A DNA stretch of 64,000 nucleotides, taken from Acephala macrosclerotiorum. Its lineage: Eukaryota; Ascomycota; Leotiomycetes; Helotiales; Mollisiaceae. A program made the translations under genes and the position numbers. The notes under the pieces were generated by a model. The model saw only the letters and a program-made list of their open reading frames with translations. It was not told the DNA's origin and did not search any database. Location of the stretch: the NCBI GenBank assembly GCA_014904845.1, contig MU119252.1, positions 220,782-284,781 of the forward strand. The letters run 5' to 3'. Shown piece after piece: positions 1-12,339 of this stretch; positions within the stretch are counted from its first letter, which is position 1, and every line of letters begins with the position of its first letter.

Positions 1-592
1 TAAAGATCGAGAAAAGCACTTTATAGACTGCAAACATGCGCTCCTGGATATACAAGCCTGGCGAAGGCGACTAGGGCTAGTCTCAAAATGGTTAGAGCCG
101 CATCCACCCCTCAGTGTCGTTTACCGCGTTGGAACATTGGATGAAAGCCAGGTGAACGAGCCTCGTCGAGTCCTTGCACCGTATTAGGTGATGTAGCAGA
201 TCGTAACTATAATTCGGGCCTCGATTGCGGTTCTGCTTTGAACTTGTTCTTTCGTCTCCTTCAAATATGTATCTCTTAAGGGGGGGAGTCGCAAACGGAG
301 CATATCACTTGATTAGAGCTTCGGTTTCAGAAGGGCTACTTCTGGCAATGATCAGGTCGGCAGACGAAGCGATGGAAGATTGTTATCCAGCAAATTCGAA
401 CACAAACATGAGCCACTCTAACAGAACCTCCTCAACACGCTTAGCATGTCTCGACGAATACCAACTTGCAGCAAGAACATCATAAACAATTCTCCCACCC
501 CCAAGGACACCACCGAATCACAAAACAACCATCAACGAATCCCAATTCACCACCTCCCGACGCATCATCAAAGAAATTCCAAAACTGAGCCT
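1..592. other. Intergenic, no gene recognised
   Basis: No open frame here has a recognisable domain or a convincing splice structure. Two overlapping short plus-strand frames (225-485 and 446-781) have no protein-like composition, and the second runs antisense into the HET relic. This stretch is probably downstream sequence of the HET relic on the minus strand. Confidence 0.5.
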
Positions 593-2577
593 TCAAACAA
601 TCCCAATCATGCACATACCAAGCCAAAACAAACTCAAATCTCGGCGAATAGGGAACCATTGCAGCTCGTCTGGAGTCTCAAGGAACGCTTCTCCATTCAT
701 AATCCCATGGACGTAACATGGTCCAATGAGGCAGTAGTGGTCCCCAATCGGTCGAAGAACAAAGGGGAACCTTCCTCCTGAAAGTAGAGCGATACAATCT
801 CCAACTTCGGTTATATAAGGTACTGCAGCCAAGTAGCCACTTGCTGTTGTGCATAGGGGAGACGAATCACTAACAATCCTTAAGAAAGATTCGTGTTGGC
901 TTCTCATTTCTTCCTCAATAACTTCCAAAGTATCGAAGGACATCAGAACACGGTACCATCCCCTAAAAGAGTGAACTAGTTCTTCCGGAGCTGGATAGCG
1001 CACCTGGGAGTCTAAATTCCGGCAGAGCGATCTCCACAACGCTTCTTCCACGGGCTCCCCCGTTGGATATTTTATCAAAGAGAAGCCCATATCGCAAGAC
1101 ATGCGATAACCTTCAATTCTCTCCACAAAGCTCGAACGATATGCGTATGCTCCCAGATCAGCCAGCGGCAATTCTTTGACCTGGTCGAACTCTTTCCCTT
1201 TGACCCGCAATTCCTGACTATCGGGCGAAACCATAAATATTGCTTTTGATGTCTTGGACGCACAGTACGGAATTGGATGCCGATAATAAATGACCGGGAG
1301 ATTAGGCCAGTATGGAACCCATGAAGGATGATCTCAAGGTGCAGTGCTAGTTGCGTGCTCCAAGACAGATAGCGACTTTGTCTGGCCCAGGAGAGATTTT
1401 GCCACGTCTGTGAATACTTCAGTTGTAGTTTTGCTGTAGTCCGGAGGAGGTACTAGAGTCTTAAATTTGTCTGACAGGCCAAGAACCCCAAATATATTAT
1501 CCCGTGGATTTGATGCGATAAGATCACGAGCTTTGTGAGCGACTTCTAAGAAGGCTAATGATTGTTCGGAGGCTCCATCTACCCGGAGAGCACGGCGTAC
1601 AGCGTCAAGGTGGTTGGACGCAAGGCCAAAAGAATTCCAGACCCCGTTCGCTTTCGGAGCCTTATCGTGAACTAAGAGTCGATACCATTGAAATAAATAG
1701 TAATAATAAGTGGATTTCTTCGAACAGATCAATATCGCTGACTTAGCAGCGACTACTTCCTGAACAACCCAAAGTCGGGTCCACCAACGTCGGTTGACTA
1801 TGTCGGTAAAACCACGGCAGAGTTCAGAGCCTGCTTATGGTCCTCTAATCAGCCAGCCTTCATGTATTTGAGATATCAGCTCCTGATAAAGAGAGGACGA
1901 CCTAGGATCTTGGCCGGTGTCCGATATTTGTATCATCTCAGCAGCCATTTCCTCTAGAAAATTCAAAAAGATTTCGGATACCGAAATGGTTGCTTGTGGA
2001 TCATTTCGTCGCGCTTCATGACTGCTTAATTCTCCGGTAGGCGACTCAGGGCTCGATGGAGGACCAGGGGCCGTCTCCAACGCTGACGAAGAGACCGAAT
2101 CAACTGGATAAGACAACGGTGCCCCAAGATCTGTCGATGCTTCCCCCAACCAGATCAGTACTTGAGGAGCCTTGGAGTAGATATCTCGCATGATGCCTAC
2201 TTGATGGCCCCTCTCATTAAAATCCTTTTGATTGATACAAATAGCATCAACCCACAAGATTCGCCTGGAATCAGTCTCCCGAAGATATCGAAGAGAAGCT
2301 CGCAGTTCTTCGTAATCCAAAGTCGTGCATCGCCACATCTGATCTGGCTAGATAGACTGCAGTCCCCGTCTTCTGTAGCCCACGTATAGGACAATGCTTC
2401 GTACGGAGGATTCTCTTGCAATCTGAACTCGGCGAGGAAGATTTGAATCGGGGATTCCATTTCTCCTGGAGCTAACAACAATAGCCGTATTGAGTCAGGG
2501 TGTTTTAATGGTGCGTATTTGTAGTCACTTCCCTCCTGGACCTCCAACAAACTCGTAACTTTACCCAATTCGCCCAT
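593..2577 (-). pseudogene. Broken HET-domain (heterokaryon incompatibility) gene
   Basis: HET proteins trigger non-self recognition cell death after hyphal fusion. Reading down the minus strand from ATG 2577, the HET landmarks appear in order: EALSYTW, then a helix ending YLRE, then ILWVDAICINQ, VLIWLGEA, RRWWTRLWVVQE, PRDNIFGVLGL, PSWVPYW, and the C-terminal VHGIMNGEAF. Everything from about 2300 to 593 lies in one frame, interrupted by TAA at 1835-1837 and TGA at 1334-1336. The N-terminal part is in another frame; the family pattern I-T-K-N-L-R is restored if one base is missing near 2304. TAA for CAA is a C-to-T change in CpA context; TGA for CGA is also C-to-T. No sensible intron removes the stops. 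I infer an inactive gene. It may still be transcribed. Confidence 0.8.
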
Positions 2578-3853
2578 TTCGCAAGAGTGCTGAGGTGGCC
2601 TCTGTTGTGACAAAGACGGTACAGCTTGATTCGACCGATCACACTAGAAAGCAAGTAGAATAGGAAAGACTCGTAAGACTCGTAAGAATTGAGAAAGCGG
2701 AAGTTGGTGAGGCTGACCAGGCGGACATCGCAAGTTTGAGCGAGCGCCTTGCATAGCCGAATCTGCAGCCAGCTGAGTTCTCATAGCACGCACCACGCTC
2801 ATGATTGAACAACGTATTTAAAGCTCCAAATATCGAGCTCTCGGTTTAATTCTGACCTTTGAGGTTATATTCCATCCGAGCGTGAATGAAATATGAAATG
2901 TGTGATGAGAAGGCGTGGAATGAGAATAGAAGTGTCGTTCAAGCATAGTCGCATGTGACCTTAGGAAGTTCGGAAGACCGTTCCCGGCAACCCAAACCAC
3001 ATTGGGATTGTATTTCGTCCATTCCCCAGCAGAACATACGAACCAGATCCACTTCTCCTTTCTCCAGCAAATGTTCATCCCACATCCTCTACGATCCCCT
3101 CTTCTCCTACTCGCAATCGTCCGAATAATCAAACTACTTAGATTTTAGATCTGCGGTGCATCCTAGCGCAGATCCTCATCCGCCGGCTTCCTATCCAGCA
3201 CCAACTCAATCCGGACATCCCCGATGGTGCCATTGTTGCGTGGTACAGTTCGGAGGAAGATGTGATTGTATTATATTGTGACCTATACTAACGTGAAATA
3301 TGATAAAGAGCCTGGTGCTTTGCAATTGCGATGAACTTCCCCGAAGATCAGGTCGCGCAGCTCGTAAGGACCCCCATGCGAAAGTGAGGATCGGTGCTGG
3401 TGTGGGTGTGGCCATAGTGATGTCGTTGGCTCTGACGGGGCTGCTGGGGATGACCGGAGCATTCGAACTGAATTCTAACTGGAAGGGAAGACAGCTGTAA
3501 ACTTATAACAGGAATGACTTTACATCAGGCACAACAACAAAGACTGAGATGACTACTAGGGACCTTAGAGCGGAGACAATATGGGGCGTTTTCATTGGAC
3601 ACTACCCTGGCTGAATGAAGGCTTCTTAAGACCATCTGCCTTTCATCAAGTACTGCTTTCAGGGCTCTGAGAAGAGTACAGCTTGATGCAAGACCAAAAA
3701 AAAAAAACACATGCGAAAGACCAAAGGCTGTCCATAAAGCCGTGAAACAAGTACAATCTGGAGGGCCAGGAGCACATTCCCAGCCCAGATGTTCCATCCA
3801 GGTATTCAGCTCCAAACGCCATTACTTCCCAATCCCGACGCTTCCATACAACA
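2578..3853. other. Intergenic, no gene recognised
   Basis: Short frames on both strands (for example 2818-3132 minus and 3300-3500 plus) lack domains, codon regularity and splice partners. An A-run of about a dozen bases lies near 3697-3709. The left part probably holds the promoter of the minus-strand HET relic, and the right part the 3' flank of the secreted-protein gene. Confidence 0.45.
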
Positions 3854-4457
3854 TCACAGCTCCTTCGCCTGTACCGCCTCGATCGAGCACGGAAAATCAC
3901 AGCTCCAACCCTCCAACCCCGCCGAAAAGACGACATTTGAAGCATAACAATCATCTGTCGTCCAGGTATTATTCCCACTTGCCACCACAAACGAAAGCGT
4001 AACCTTCGTCTGTCCTGTCGCAGGGTCGGTGATACTTGCATTCAACTCCTGACTATCGTAATCGAAAACCGGCTTGTTGTCCACATTTGTGATCGTAATC
4101 GCGCTCGCGGGGCTTTGGACCGTTATTGACTGTCCCTTGTCCATCTCGGCATTCTCGAGGGTCCCGATGATGTTGCCTTCTTGGCGGAGTGCTTGGGGTA
4201 CGTTGTAAACGGTTACGTCCCAGCTAATGCTTCCGAACCATCGTGCGATGCCTATTGAGCATGTTCCGGTGCTGGCGCGTTCCGAGTTCTCGGGATTTCG
4301 TTCTTGGATACTGAGAGATGAGGGTCAGTAACCGGATCATCGGATACTTGGCGCCTGGGGTGGGCAGGAGGGGTACGACTTACTTTCCGACTACAGGCTC
4401 AGCGGCACAGCAAGTGCTGTACAATAACGCAGCAAGAGGAATCGTAAAGAACTTCAT
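3854..4457 (-). CDS. Small secreted cysteine-containing protein, candidate effector
   Basis: Two-exon gene: exon 1 is 4457-4384, a 73-nt intron spans 4383-4311 (GTAAGT donor, CTCTCAG acceptor), exon 2 is 4310-3854. The joined frame gives 176 residues. The first 18-19 residues form a good signal peptide (MKFFTIPLAALLY then STCCAA), and no membrane segment follows. The mature part has four cysteines, in the contexts GTCSIG, DDCYAS, WSCDF and FPCSI, plus several N-glycosylation sequons such as NNTW and NAS. This suggests an extracellular protein with perhaps two disulfides. I do not recognise the family. Size, secretion signal and cysteine pattern fit a fungal effector or cell-surface antigen, but composition alone does not prove either role. 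The intron with consensus ends and a continuous downstream frame make the model convincing. Confidence 0.72.
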
Positions 4458-5582
4458 TTTGGATAAGTTAATGTAACGTATGACTCTGGATGAATTCTGA
4501 ATGTTGGAAATGGTTTCTCAGACCAGAAAAGCAGGAGCGAGGAGTTGATAAGATGCTGAGTGAGAGAAAATAGAACAATCAGCATTCAGGGATCGACGCG
4601 TGCCAATGACAGGGCATCTGACAGCTGAGTCAGTGTCGGGAATGGCGCTGGAGTCGCTGAACCCCGCCGTGCCGCTGGCCGTCCAGCCCAATCATGAGCT
4701 CGCAGTGGCTGCGGGAGCGGTACACCATGTTTCGAAGAGAATTGGGGCCGCGAATTGAGGGCCTTCCAGCGCTTATTTTGCATGGTGGTGATGGAAATAG
4801 GCACATCGCACGCCATCCCGGCAGCGTATCTCTAACTATTGTAAGAAGCATCGAGGCCAGAGGTACGATAGGAGGAATATCGAATGAAAGCTTGAAGGAA
4901 TAAATTGATCAAAGATTGAGAAGGTTCTGAGAAAAAGGAGAATGTCGTTGAGGAGAAAAGAGAGAGAAACGAAAGATTGCAAAGAGATGGGAGGAAAAGT
5001 GGGACTCGCAGGTGCAGGTCTCGCATGTGCCCAAAAAGGAGCTCGCACCACCAGCTCTTGTTCAGCATGTAGCTTCTATGCCTCATACGTCCAGTTCCAA
5101 GCTCCAAACATGACGTAAATTCCCGAAACTACACCGTCAGCAAGCCCAAGGTAGTTTCCACTCGAGGTATAATCAAGATAAGGTCACGTGTTTCTCGTGA
5201 CCATGTACCAGGACGATGAAGAAGGTGCAATTGCCATGGCATACAAGCTCAGAGGATCATAGCATCATTCATTAAAGTGTTACTTCCATCTTCAATACTG
5301 TGGACGAGTAGAATCGTCTATTCGAACTGATTTCACTAGGGTCATCTGATTCATTCAATTATGATCTGAACTACAGCCATTCCAAAAAGCGAACTAGCAC
5401 CTTCAATATTGGTATCTCGATTAACACCCCAAAAGATAGAAATACTCCGATCTAAACACTCATCCTTCCTCCCTCTTTTCAAAGATAATTGATACTCACC
5501 ACCAAATTCTTTCAAGTCAAAATTCGACCAAAACCACATATACACTAAACACATCAAACCCTAAACACAACACAACAACAAA
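4458..5582. other. Divergent intergenic region
   Basis: This is the shared upstream region of the minus-strand secreted-protein gene and the plus-strand J-domain gene. No supported coding frame is visible; 4694-4903 (plus) and 4832-5107 (minus) look like chance frames. A near-palindromic TCACGTG site with a second CGTGA half lies near 5184-5201, a plausible bHLH-type site. The last 200 bases before 5583 are A/C-rich, as often seen in fungal leader sequences. Confidence 0.5.
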
Positions 5583-6759
5583 ATGGCACCCAAACACTCA
5601 ACCCTCTACAAAATCCTCAGTCTCCCTTTCCAACCCATCCTTTCTCAAGACGACCTCCGAAAAGCCTACCACGCCAAAGCCCTCGAACTCCATCCGGACA
5701 AAAACTCCCACCCTTCAGCCACAGCCAAATTCCAAGAATTGAACCAAGCATACGAGGGCTACCTCTCTCATCCTCAAAACACTACTGTCGAAGACGTCCA
5801 AGACGGCGAAGATGACGAGCCAAGAAAATCAGACGCGGTCAAATTCCCAAAATACATGCGCACCTCCCGCGAAAAAGCTCAGAGATCAAAAGATGAGAAA
5901 GAGAACCAAAAAGAAAGCGACGCAAAGAATTTCGAGATTGAGAAAGCTGAGCGTCGCGAAATCAGGGAGCTAGCTGAGCTGAAGCGAAATATCTTGAAAT
6001 GGGAATCATCTGACATATCGAACTCCAACTCCAACTCCAACTCCAACCCCGACGCAGAAAAAGAGACTGCAATACAACTCCTAGTCTCAGACTACGAAAC
6101 CCGCTCGAAAGCTTTAGAGAAGAAGTTAAAGAATGATGGCTTGAATAAGCGAGTTAGGAAGGTGAGGGGTAATGCTAAAGGAAGAGGATGAATGGAAAGG
6201 AGCTGTTGATGCTATCATAGACAAGATGGAGGAGATAGAGGAGTTGAGGACTGAGATTCCGGTTGAGAGGCGGGATCCGGGGATGAGACCCCTTGAAATC
6301 GACTTCAGGGATAAGATTGCAAAAGGAGGGGGAAGTAAATCGAAGAAGACGAAGAAAGCGAAAAAAGTGCATGTTGAAGACTTCTCGAAATACGATGACG
6401 CTGAGAACGACACAAGCAAAGAAGGAGCGCATAATTTTACGAAGGAGTTCTTGAAAACGGTAGCACAAGGCGAAGAGGCATACACTAGAAACGGACTAGT
6501 GAGAATCACCCAAGATCCCTGCATACCGCAAAACAACAACCTGCAAATAGCGCACTACTGCGATGAAGAAGCGCTTCAGGTTAGACAAGCTGAGGAGCTT
6601 GGCTTCAAAGAGCGAGAGAGAACGAGGAAGAGGAAAGAGAAGGGGTGGAGGAAGCTGTACAAGGATGGAAAGCTTACTGCTCTTGTTGGGGATTGGGATG
6701 CTGTTAGGGGGCGTGGTTACAGGGTTAGAAGATGTGGGAAGACTGGGGGGTTCAGTTAG
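5583..6759 (+). CDS. J-domain (DnaJ/Hsp40 family) protein
   Basis: The start codon at 5583 sits in an A-rich context (CAACAAAATGG). Residues about 8-62 are a J domain with the diagnostic HPD tripeptide (LELHPDKN), which stimulates Hsp70 ATPase. A charged coiled-coil-like region follows, with an SN repeat encoded by tandem AACTCC units (6021-6048). Unspliced, the frame ends at 6191. An intron at 6169-6220 (52 nt, GTAATG donor, CATAG acceptor, phase 1) joins it exactly to the downstream frame, giving 374 residues. The second half has a KSKKTKKAKK basic stretch and a conserved-looking C-terminus around GWRKLYKDGKL, but none of the zinc-finger or C-terminal substrate-binding domains of class I/II DnaJ proteins. 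It is therefore a class III J protein, perhaps nuclear. A spliceosomal Cwf23-like role was considered, but no RRM is visible. The alternative to the intron is a one-base frameshift. Confidence 0.8.
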
Positions 6760-9373
6760 TCGGTGATATAGAATAACGAAAAGGGTTATTGTTTGAGATG
6801 GGTGGCGAGATTGAAAATGAAGAAAGACCGTACTTGTAGATAACTTAATTGAATACTGTTATGAAATTCCAAATTGCAAATTCGCAAACAAATTGATATA
6901 ATGTTTTTATAACCTGTGACTACGAAATTTCATACCAGGGAGGCTAAATATCCCAAAATTTAGCGAGAGTTATAAAATGACGAACGAACCAAAAGGGGAG
7001 GCGAACGTTCATCTCACATGTTCGAACTCTAACATGCGGAGGAACGATCGCCAGAAACGGGAGGGCGTTCAGGAAAGGCGATCATCAATTCATAGGCAGG
7101 CGGTTCTCGGCTCTTGCTAGAAGCATCCTCCTCACGTTCAGTACTTTGACAAATCCGCGAGGATTGATCGCCAGATTTACATTGATAACAAACAACAACA
7201 TCGTGGCCTCAAGACTGCTGACACAAAATCGCCACTAGGTCAAGCCTCTCATAAAAGTACTGGCTGGCCATCACTGGAGGATCTCTGCAGACCTCAGACG
7301 ATTCTCATCCCCATTTGCTGACTCGAAGATCTGCGCACGACAGCCTCGCTGCCGATCTCCGACAGTTGCCTCGTTCAAAGTTTGACGTCGCGAAGGTTTC
7401 TTGGGGTTTCGAGAATTCAGTCTGCCCCGCATTGCGTCTGCGATCCAAAGACCCCCCTTGTTTGGTTCAGGCATCTCCCCAGGAGGAAGCCCCGATTAGG
7501 TATGAAACATCAGACAACCACTGAGACCCAACTCTATATTTCTCCTCAAAGAAAAAAAGAATAGGAAACTGGATTTTGGGGGAAGACCAGCGATCCAGAG
7601 TCGGGCATCTTCCCTTTGTAAAGGATCAGCCCTGTATTTGATGTGGGGATTGGGAAGCAACGCAATGCAACTCGCTGCCTGAACCTGAATAGTGGCAACC
7701 TTCGCAGGGTGAATATGAAAAAGTCGTAAGGGGATGCTGGTCGGTGTAGAAACGTTTACATTATGACAGCGAGGGAGGACCCTGAAAAGCCGTTGTGATA
7801 TTGGGTTTTACATGCGACGAGAGCCACGTCGCTGGGTAAAAAAAAGCAATAGAGTTTAAAGTGATGTCACAAAAGGATTTCAATAACGTACAATCTTAAG
7901 AAGAGGTCACTGGGTCAACTTCTGAATAGCATCAGCTTCTGACTCAGATGGCAAAATCAAAGTCACGCAAAAAGCAGGTGAGGAGGCCGAGTATTTTCTT
8001 CTTTGCCTCCCGCCCGAGAAGGCGCAAAACATCACGACAACACAACAAACTCACCGAGTACTTCTCCTCCCGAAGCCAAGACACATCAAACGTCGGATAG
8101 CTTCTGCCATAATGCAGCGAGCGGCTCTGGCGGGGTATTGGGAAAAGCACATCCCTATCAGACAATGCATCCAGGCCAGTAACAAGCTGTATGTACACTG
8201 CCACTGCCACTGCCACTGCCATGGCCCCTCATCGTTCAGGCTGTGGTAGTGGAATGGGGCTACCTGCAGAGCGGAAGCCTAAGGAGGTGCGACGTTGATG
8301 CACGGTGCATGCGGTGGCACGCACAGTGACATGAACGAATTGATCAGTCTCGAATAATTGTTGTGAGGCGATGCGAAGGTGGTGTTGACGGGGGGAGCAC
8401 AGGAGACACCAACAATAAGGTGTGGTTGGTAGCGAAGATCAAATATTGAAAGTTGGACCAGGTTTATTATGGTCATCAATTGGAAAAGACTGGAAATACG
8501 GTTACGAGGATGTGCAGCGATTGCAGGGGTGATATGCACCAGAATGACGTTCTGGCGGCGATAAACAAGAGAAACTTGTACCGCCAACATGACCGCCAAC
8601 ATGACCACCAACATGATCATAACCATAACCATAACCATACCTAACCTTGCCAACACGGTGATGAGATGGACCCCGAGTACCAAACTAACATCCAATCCCC
8701 ATGAGCCAGTCGCAGCTCTGATAGAATAATTCTGAGCCCTATTGTCCAGCCCTGCCGCTTCGTGCTAGCTAAGGTTTCTCCTGACAACGACGACGATCCT
8801 GCTTTTGCTTCACTTTCCCCCCCTCTCTCTTCCTGAAATACTTCCTCACGCCCTCTTCTTCTTCCTCCTCGTACTACTACAGCCACATGCATCTCTTCTC
8901 CGATACTCTACTGCAACTCGGTCACAGGATTGCTTGTCTCGCTGCACCTTACCTGACCTCACATCATCCGCAGCAGCGGGGTCGGCTTAAGTCAATCACC
9001 AGGCCTCCACGCCACGGCCTCGATTCAAATCTCTAAAACACGCACAATCCCCGTCTGCACGTTGCACTGCAAATTTCACGATTGGCAGCCATATGTCCGG
9101 AACGTTGGCCTCGCAGTCCGCTTGAAGTAAGTACGCGGTGCGCATTGCATCTGCATATCAAACTTGTGTCCTGCGTTTCTAGCTGCTTCGTCGCCATCGC
9201 AATGTGTGCTGACCATAACCCCACTAGCAAATTCTCCAGCTTTGCAGTCCAGACCCTCACATGCGAAATTTTACTCGGTCGTAGCCTCGATTCGATATTT
9301 GAGCCTTCCTTTTATCACATATGATCTCTATGAGGCTCAAAGCATAGTTTCAACAACCAGAGGTACAAGCAAA
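6760..9373. other. Long intergenic region with simple repeats
   Basis: No gene is supported over about 2.6 kb. Frames such as 7944-8222 (minus) and 8279-8695 (minus) owe their length to simple repeats. A hexamer microsatellite CACTGC repeats about four times at 8196-8220. A 12-base unit CCGCCAACATGA repeats three times at 8581-8616 and runs into an ATAACC hexamer array to about 8646. The last 250 bases are probably the leader of the next gene. A GTAAGT at about 9126 may be the donor of a 5' UTR intron, because upstream in-frame codons from 9164 look non-coding. Confidence 0.5.
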
Positions 9374-12339
9374 ATGACCGACAGATACAGATACGGGACC
9401 CGACGAGGGTCACCACCCCTCTTCAACCCAGGAAGAGCCTCTCTTCCTATCAACCTAGCATATCCTGAGCAGCAGCCACACCTTCACGTCATTCCCTCCT
9501 CTCGCCGCGAAATTATACCTACACCACGAAGCAGCACTAGTTCTGTGAGCAATGCTGGGACCGTTACCACCACATACAAGGTTACAACAGATACAGCTCC
9601 GAAGCACGGAAGTCACCTCCGCGAAGGCAGTCGCACAAGGAGGTCGACAATCGATAATCATAATCGCCCTACAATTGTTACCACGACTAGAACACATAGA
9701 CCGGTGGTGCATAGTGGCGGAGGAATCAGACCAACGAGTCCGCTGAAGAATCCACATCGCTCGAGTGAGGAAGAATTCGTTGTCACACCTGCCACCTCGT
9801 CGAGGCATGGTCACCATCACCATCACAAGAAACACTATAGCGTCACGATGGATAACGCGGATATGAACAGACTGGCACGCGAACGCGAGGATGGCAGACT
9901 GAGGGTTGTTCCGGTCAGAGAACCTACCTACAGAGCACGAACGAGACCGATTTACACTGGCTCCGTGGTTAGACATGCCGATACCGTGGCAGATGATTAC
10001 GGCGACGATGGATACGGATATACCAACCCACAAGACTTGGTGCGATATGATCTGGATCGTCAAACCCAGCCAGTGGTTCACCGTTCACAACGGGACAGCT
10101 TCGATGCTGGCAGAAATGCCAGGCCAACAAGCATCACTAGTTATAATGATATTGTCCCACGACCCTACGATGCGAGAGAGCGAGGACCTCCACCATCAAT
10201 GAGAGGCTTCGATAAGATTCGCCCACCGCCATATGACCAAGCAGTAGTCCGTATGCCGAGACCACCTTCTCCTGGAAACTCGATGGCTCCTATGGAACCA
10301 GCGACAAGACCACCTCCCTTTGAACCTGTCGAGCCGATAAGACGGAGCAGCAATACACGGGTTCCACCCACCTCTTATCATGAGCGAGATCGACCTCGAG
10401 GATCAAGAGAAGATTATTACGAGGTTCGAGACGATGACAGACGGCATCGTCATGATAGTTACGACGATCGCGTTGAGTCGAGAGGGTTTGGGATTCGAAC
10501 AGACGGGCCAGAGAGCCGGTCTGCGATTAGAGGTGAGAGGCCGATCGAGCATGTGGAGAGGCGAGAGACGGTTAGGCCTGAACATCCAGAAAGTCACACT
10601 GCGGTTCGAAACGAGCGAGTTGAGAGGATTGAAAGGAGCGAGAGGTTGGGGTCGGATAGAACCGACCGGGACCGAGTGGACAGGGACAGAACGGATGACG
10701 ACCGTAAAGAGCATAAAGGCAGAGATGCACTTGCTGCTGGGCTCAGTATTTCTGGTGCCGCTTTGGGAGTCAATGCCATCAAGAATACAGCTCGTGATGA
10801 TCGGGATCGGAGAGATAGCGACAGCGATGAACGAGAGGAACGACGGAGACGGGATAGGGATTACGACGAAGAGCCTCGAAGGCGGAGGGACAGAGATAGA
10901 GACGATAGGGAAGTCGACCCGGGTGGCAGAGATCCAAAGGAAAGGCGGCATCGCGATGATGATATGCTACCACCACCACCTCGAGATGGTCTCGCTCGCG
11001 ATATCCCGCCTTCACGAAGAGATCCTCGAGAATCTCGAGACACCGTACCTGCTCATGTGAAGGAGCGTCATTCACCTGTGGATCTCGCTGGTCGCGAGCC
11101 TAGAGAGCGTCAAGTATCTCGAGAAGAGGCGAACAGCGACAGGGAACGCCGAGACCGACATAGACAACGATCTGAGACGGCATTGAATGGCACTGCTGTC
11201 GAGTCATCCGACACGGGATCTGATGATGCCCAGCTTCGACCAAGAAAAGAGACTCGTCCCAGAGGTAACTCTACTGCCGCTGCAGCTGGAGCAGCAGCCG
11301 CAGGTACGGCGGTTGCAGCAGAGAAAGCATTCAACCCCAAAGATACCATGGACTTGAAAGCATTGAAGGAGGCTCTCAACTCTAAAGATACTGCCAAACC
11401 CAAACCTGCTGAGACCAAAGAAGCTCCTTCCCGAACACCAAGACAGTCGTCAACCAAGGATACCGCCGAAGCAGCCAAGATCCGTGAAGACCTCAACCCA
11501 GACCGACGTGGACGCGATCCCCTAGCACCAAACGAGAACCGACAACTTCGTGTAGTCTCCCCTCCCCGCGAGAAATCGGAAGAAAAGCCGGTTAAAGGTA
11601 TCCTTCGACAACCTCGAGAGAAGTTCCCCGAAGACCCAGCTCCCATCCGTGAAGGCGTAGCACCCTTGAGAGATGCAAAGAAAGATGGTATCCCACCTGA
11701 CGCTCGTTGGACCAAGATCTCCAGGAAGCTAGTCAATCCAGAAGCCTTGGAAGCTGGGAAGGAGAGATACGAAGCGCGAGAAGACTTTGTTATCGTTCTT
11801 CGAGTCTTGTCTAGAGATGAGGTACAAGGCTACGCTGAAATCACCCAAAGAATAAGAGGTTTGTCCAACGGAACATCAACAGCATAAAAGACAGAACTTG
11901 TACTGACCTTCAACCAGCCGCGCGAGAAGAACGAGAAGAACGAGAAGCGGCAGAACGTCGTCGCGCCCGCCGCGAACGACACGAGCGCCACAAACGTGAA
12001 CGCTCCATTGACCCTTCCTCTCGCTCCCACCGACGTCGTCACCGCGACGCAGAATCTTCCCGTCGCGATAGAGATCGCTCAGATTCCGAATCAGACACCA
12101 CTGACGATGAACTTGACCGAGATCGAGATAGAGGGGACAAAGTATCCGATAAACCAAAAATGCTAGAAGCGCCAAAGAAAAGAACTACGTTTGAAGATGC
12201 GCTTATGACCGGGGGTTTGGGGGGTGATCTTGCGGTGGGGAGTGGGAGTGTGGGAATGGGGAGTCTGAAGGAGACTAGTAAGCCGGGTGTTTACAGTGGG
12301 TATGTGAGGAATCCGCCGCCGCCGAAAAATGAGTATTGA
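9374..12339 (+). CDS. Large charged low-complexity protein, DUF8035-like C-terminal domain
   Basis: I place the start at ATG 9374 (MTDRYRYGTRRG); an upstream methionine at 9164 would add a tail with no conserved look. Exon 1 is 9374-11858, followed by a 59-nt intron 11859-11917 (branch-like TACTGAC, acceptor CCAG), then exon 2 at 11918-12339. The result is 968 residues. Residues about 1-400 are disordered and rich in R, P, T and H (a HHHHHHKKH cluster). Residues 400-700 are dense in R, D and E, with repeated RDRD and ERRER blocks. A small Ala-rich stretch follows. The segment around residues 775-830 (LVNPEALEAGKERYEAREDFVIV) is the only ordered-looking part; I associate it, tentatively, with the fungal DUF8035 family. 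The tail ends in a polyproline motif (NPPPPKNEY). Function is unknown. Charge patterning suggests a nucleic-acid or cytoskeletal scaffold, which is inference. Confidence 0.8.

Noticed and set aside
6162..6240. Frameshift or 79-nt intron model for the J-domain gene.
   Set aside because: A 52-nt intron at 6169-6220 with better splice sites and matching phase explains the frame change without a mutation.
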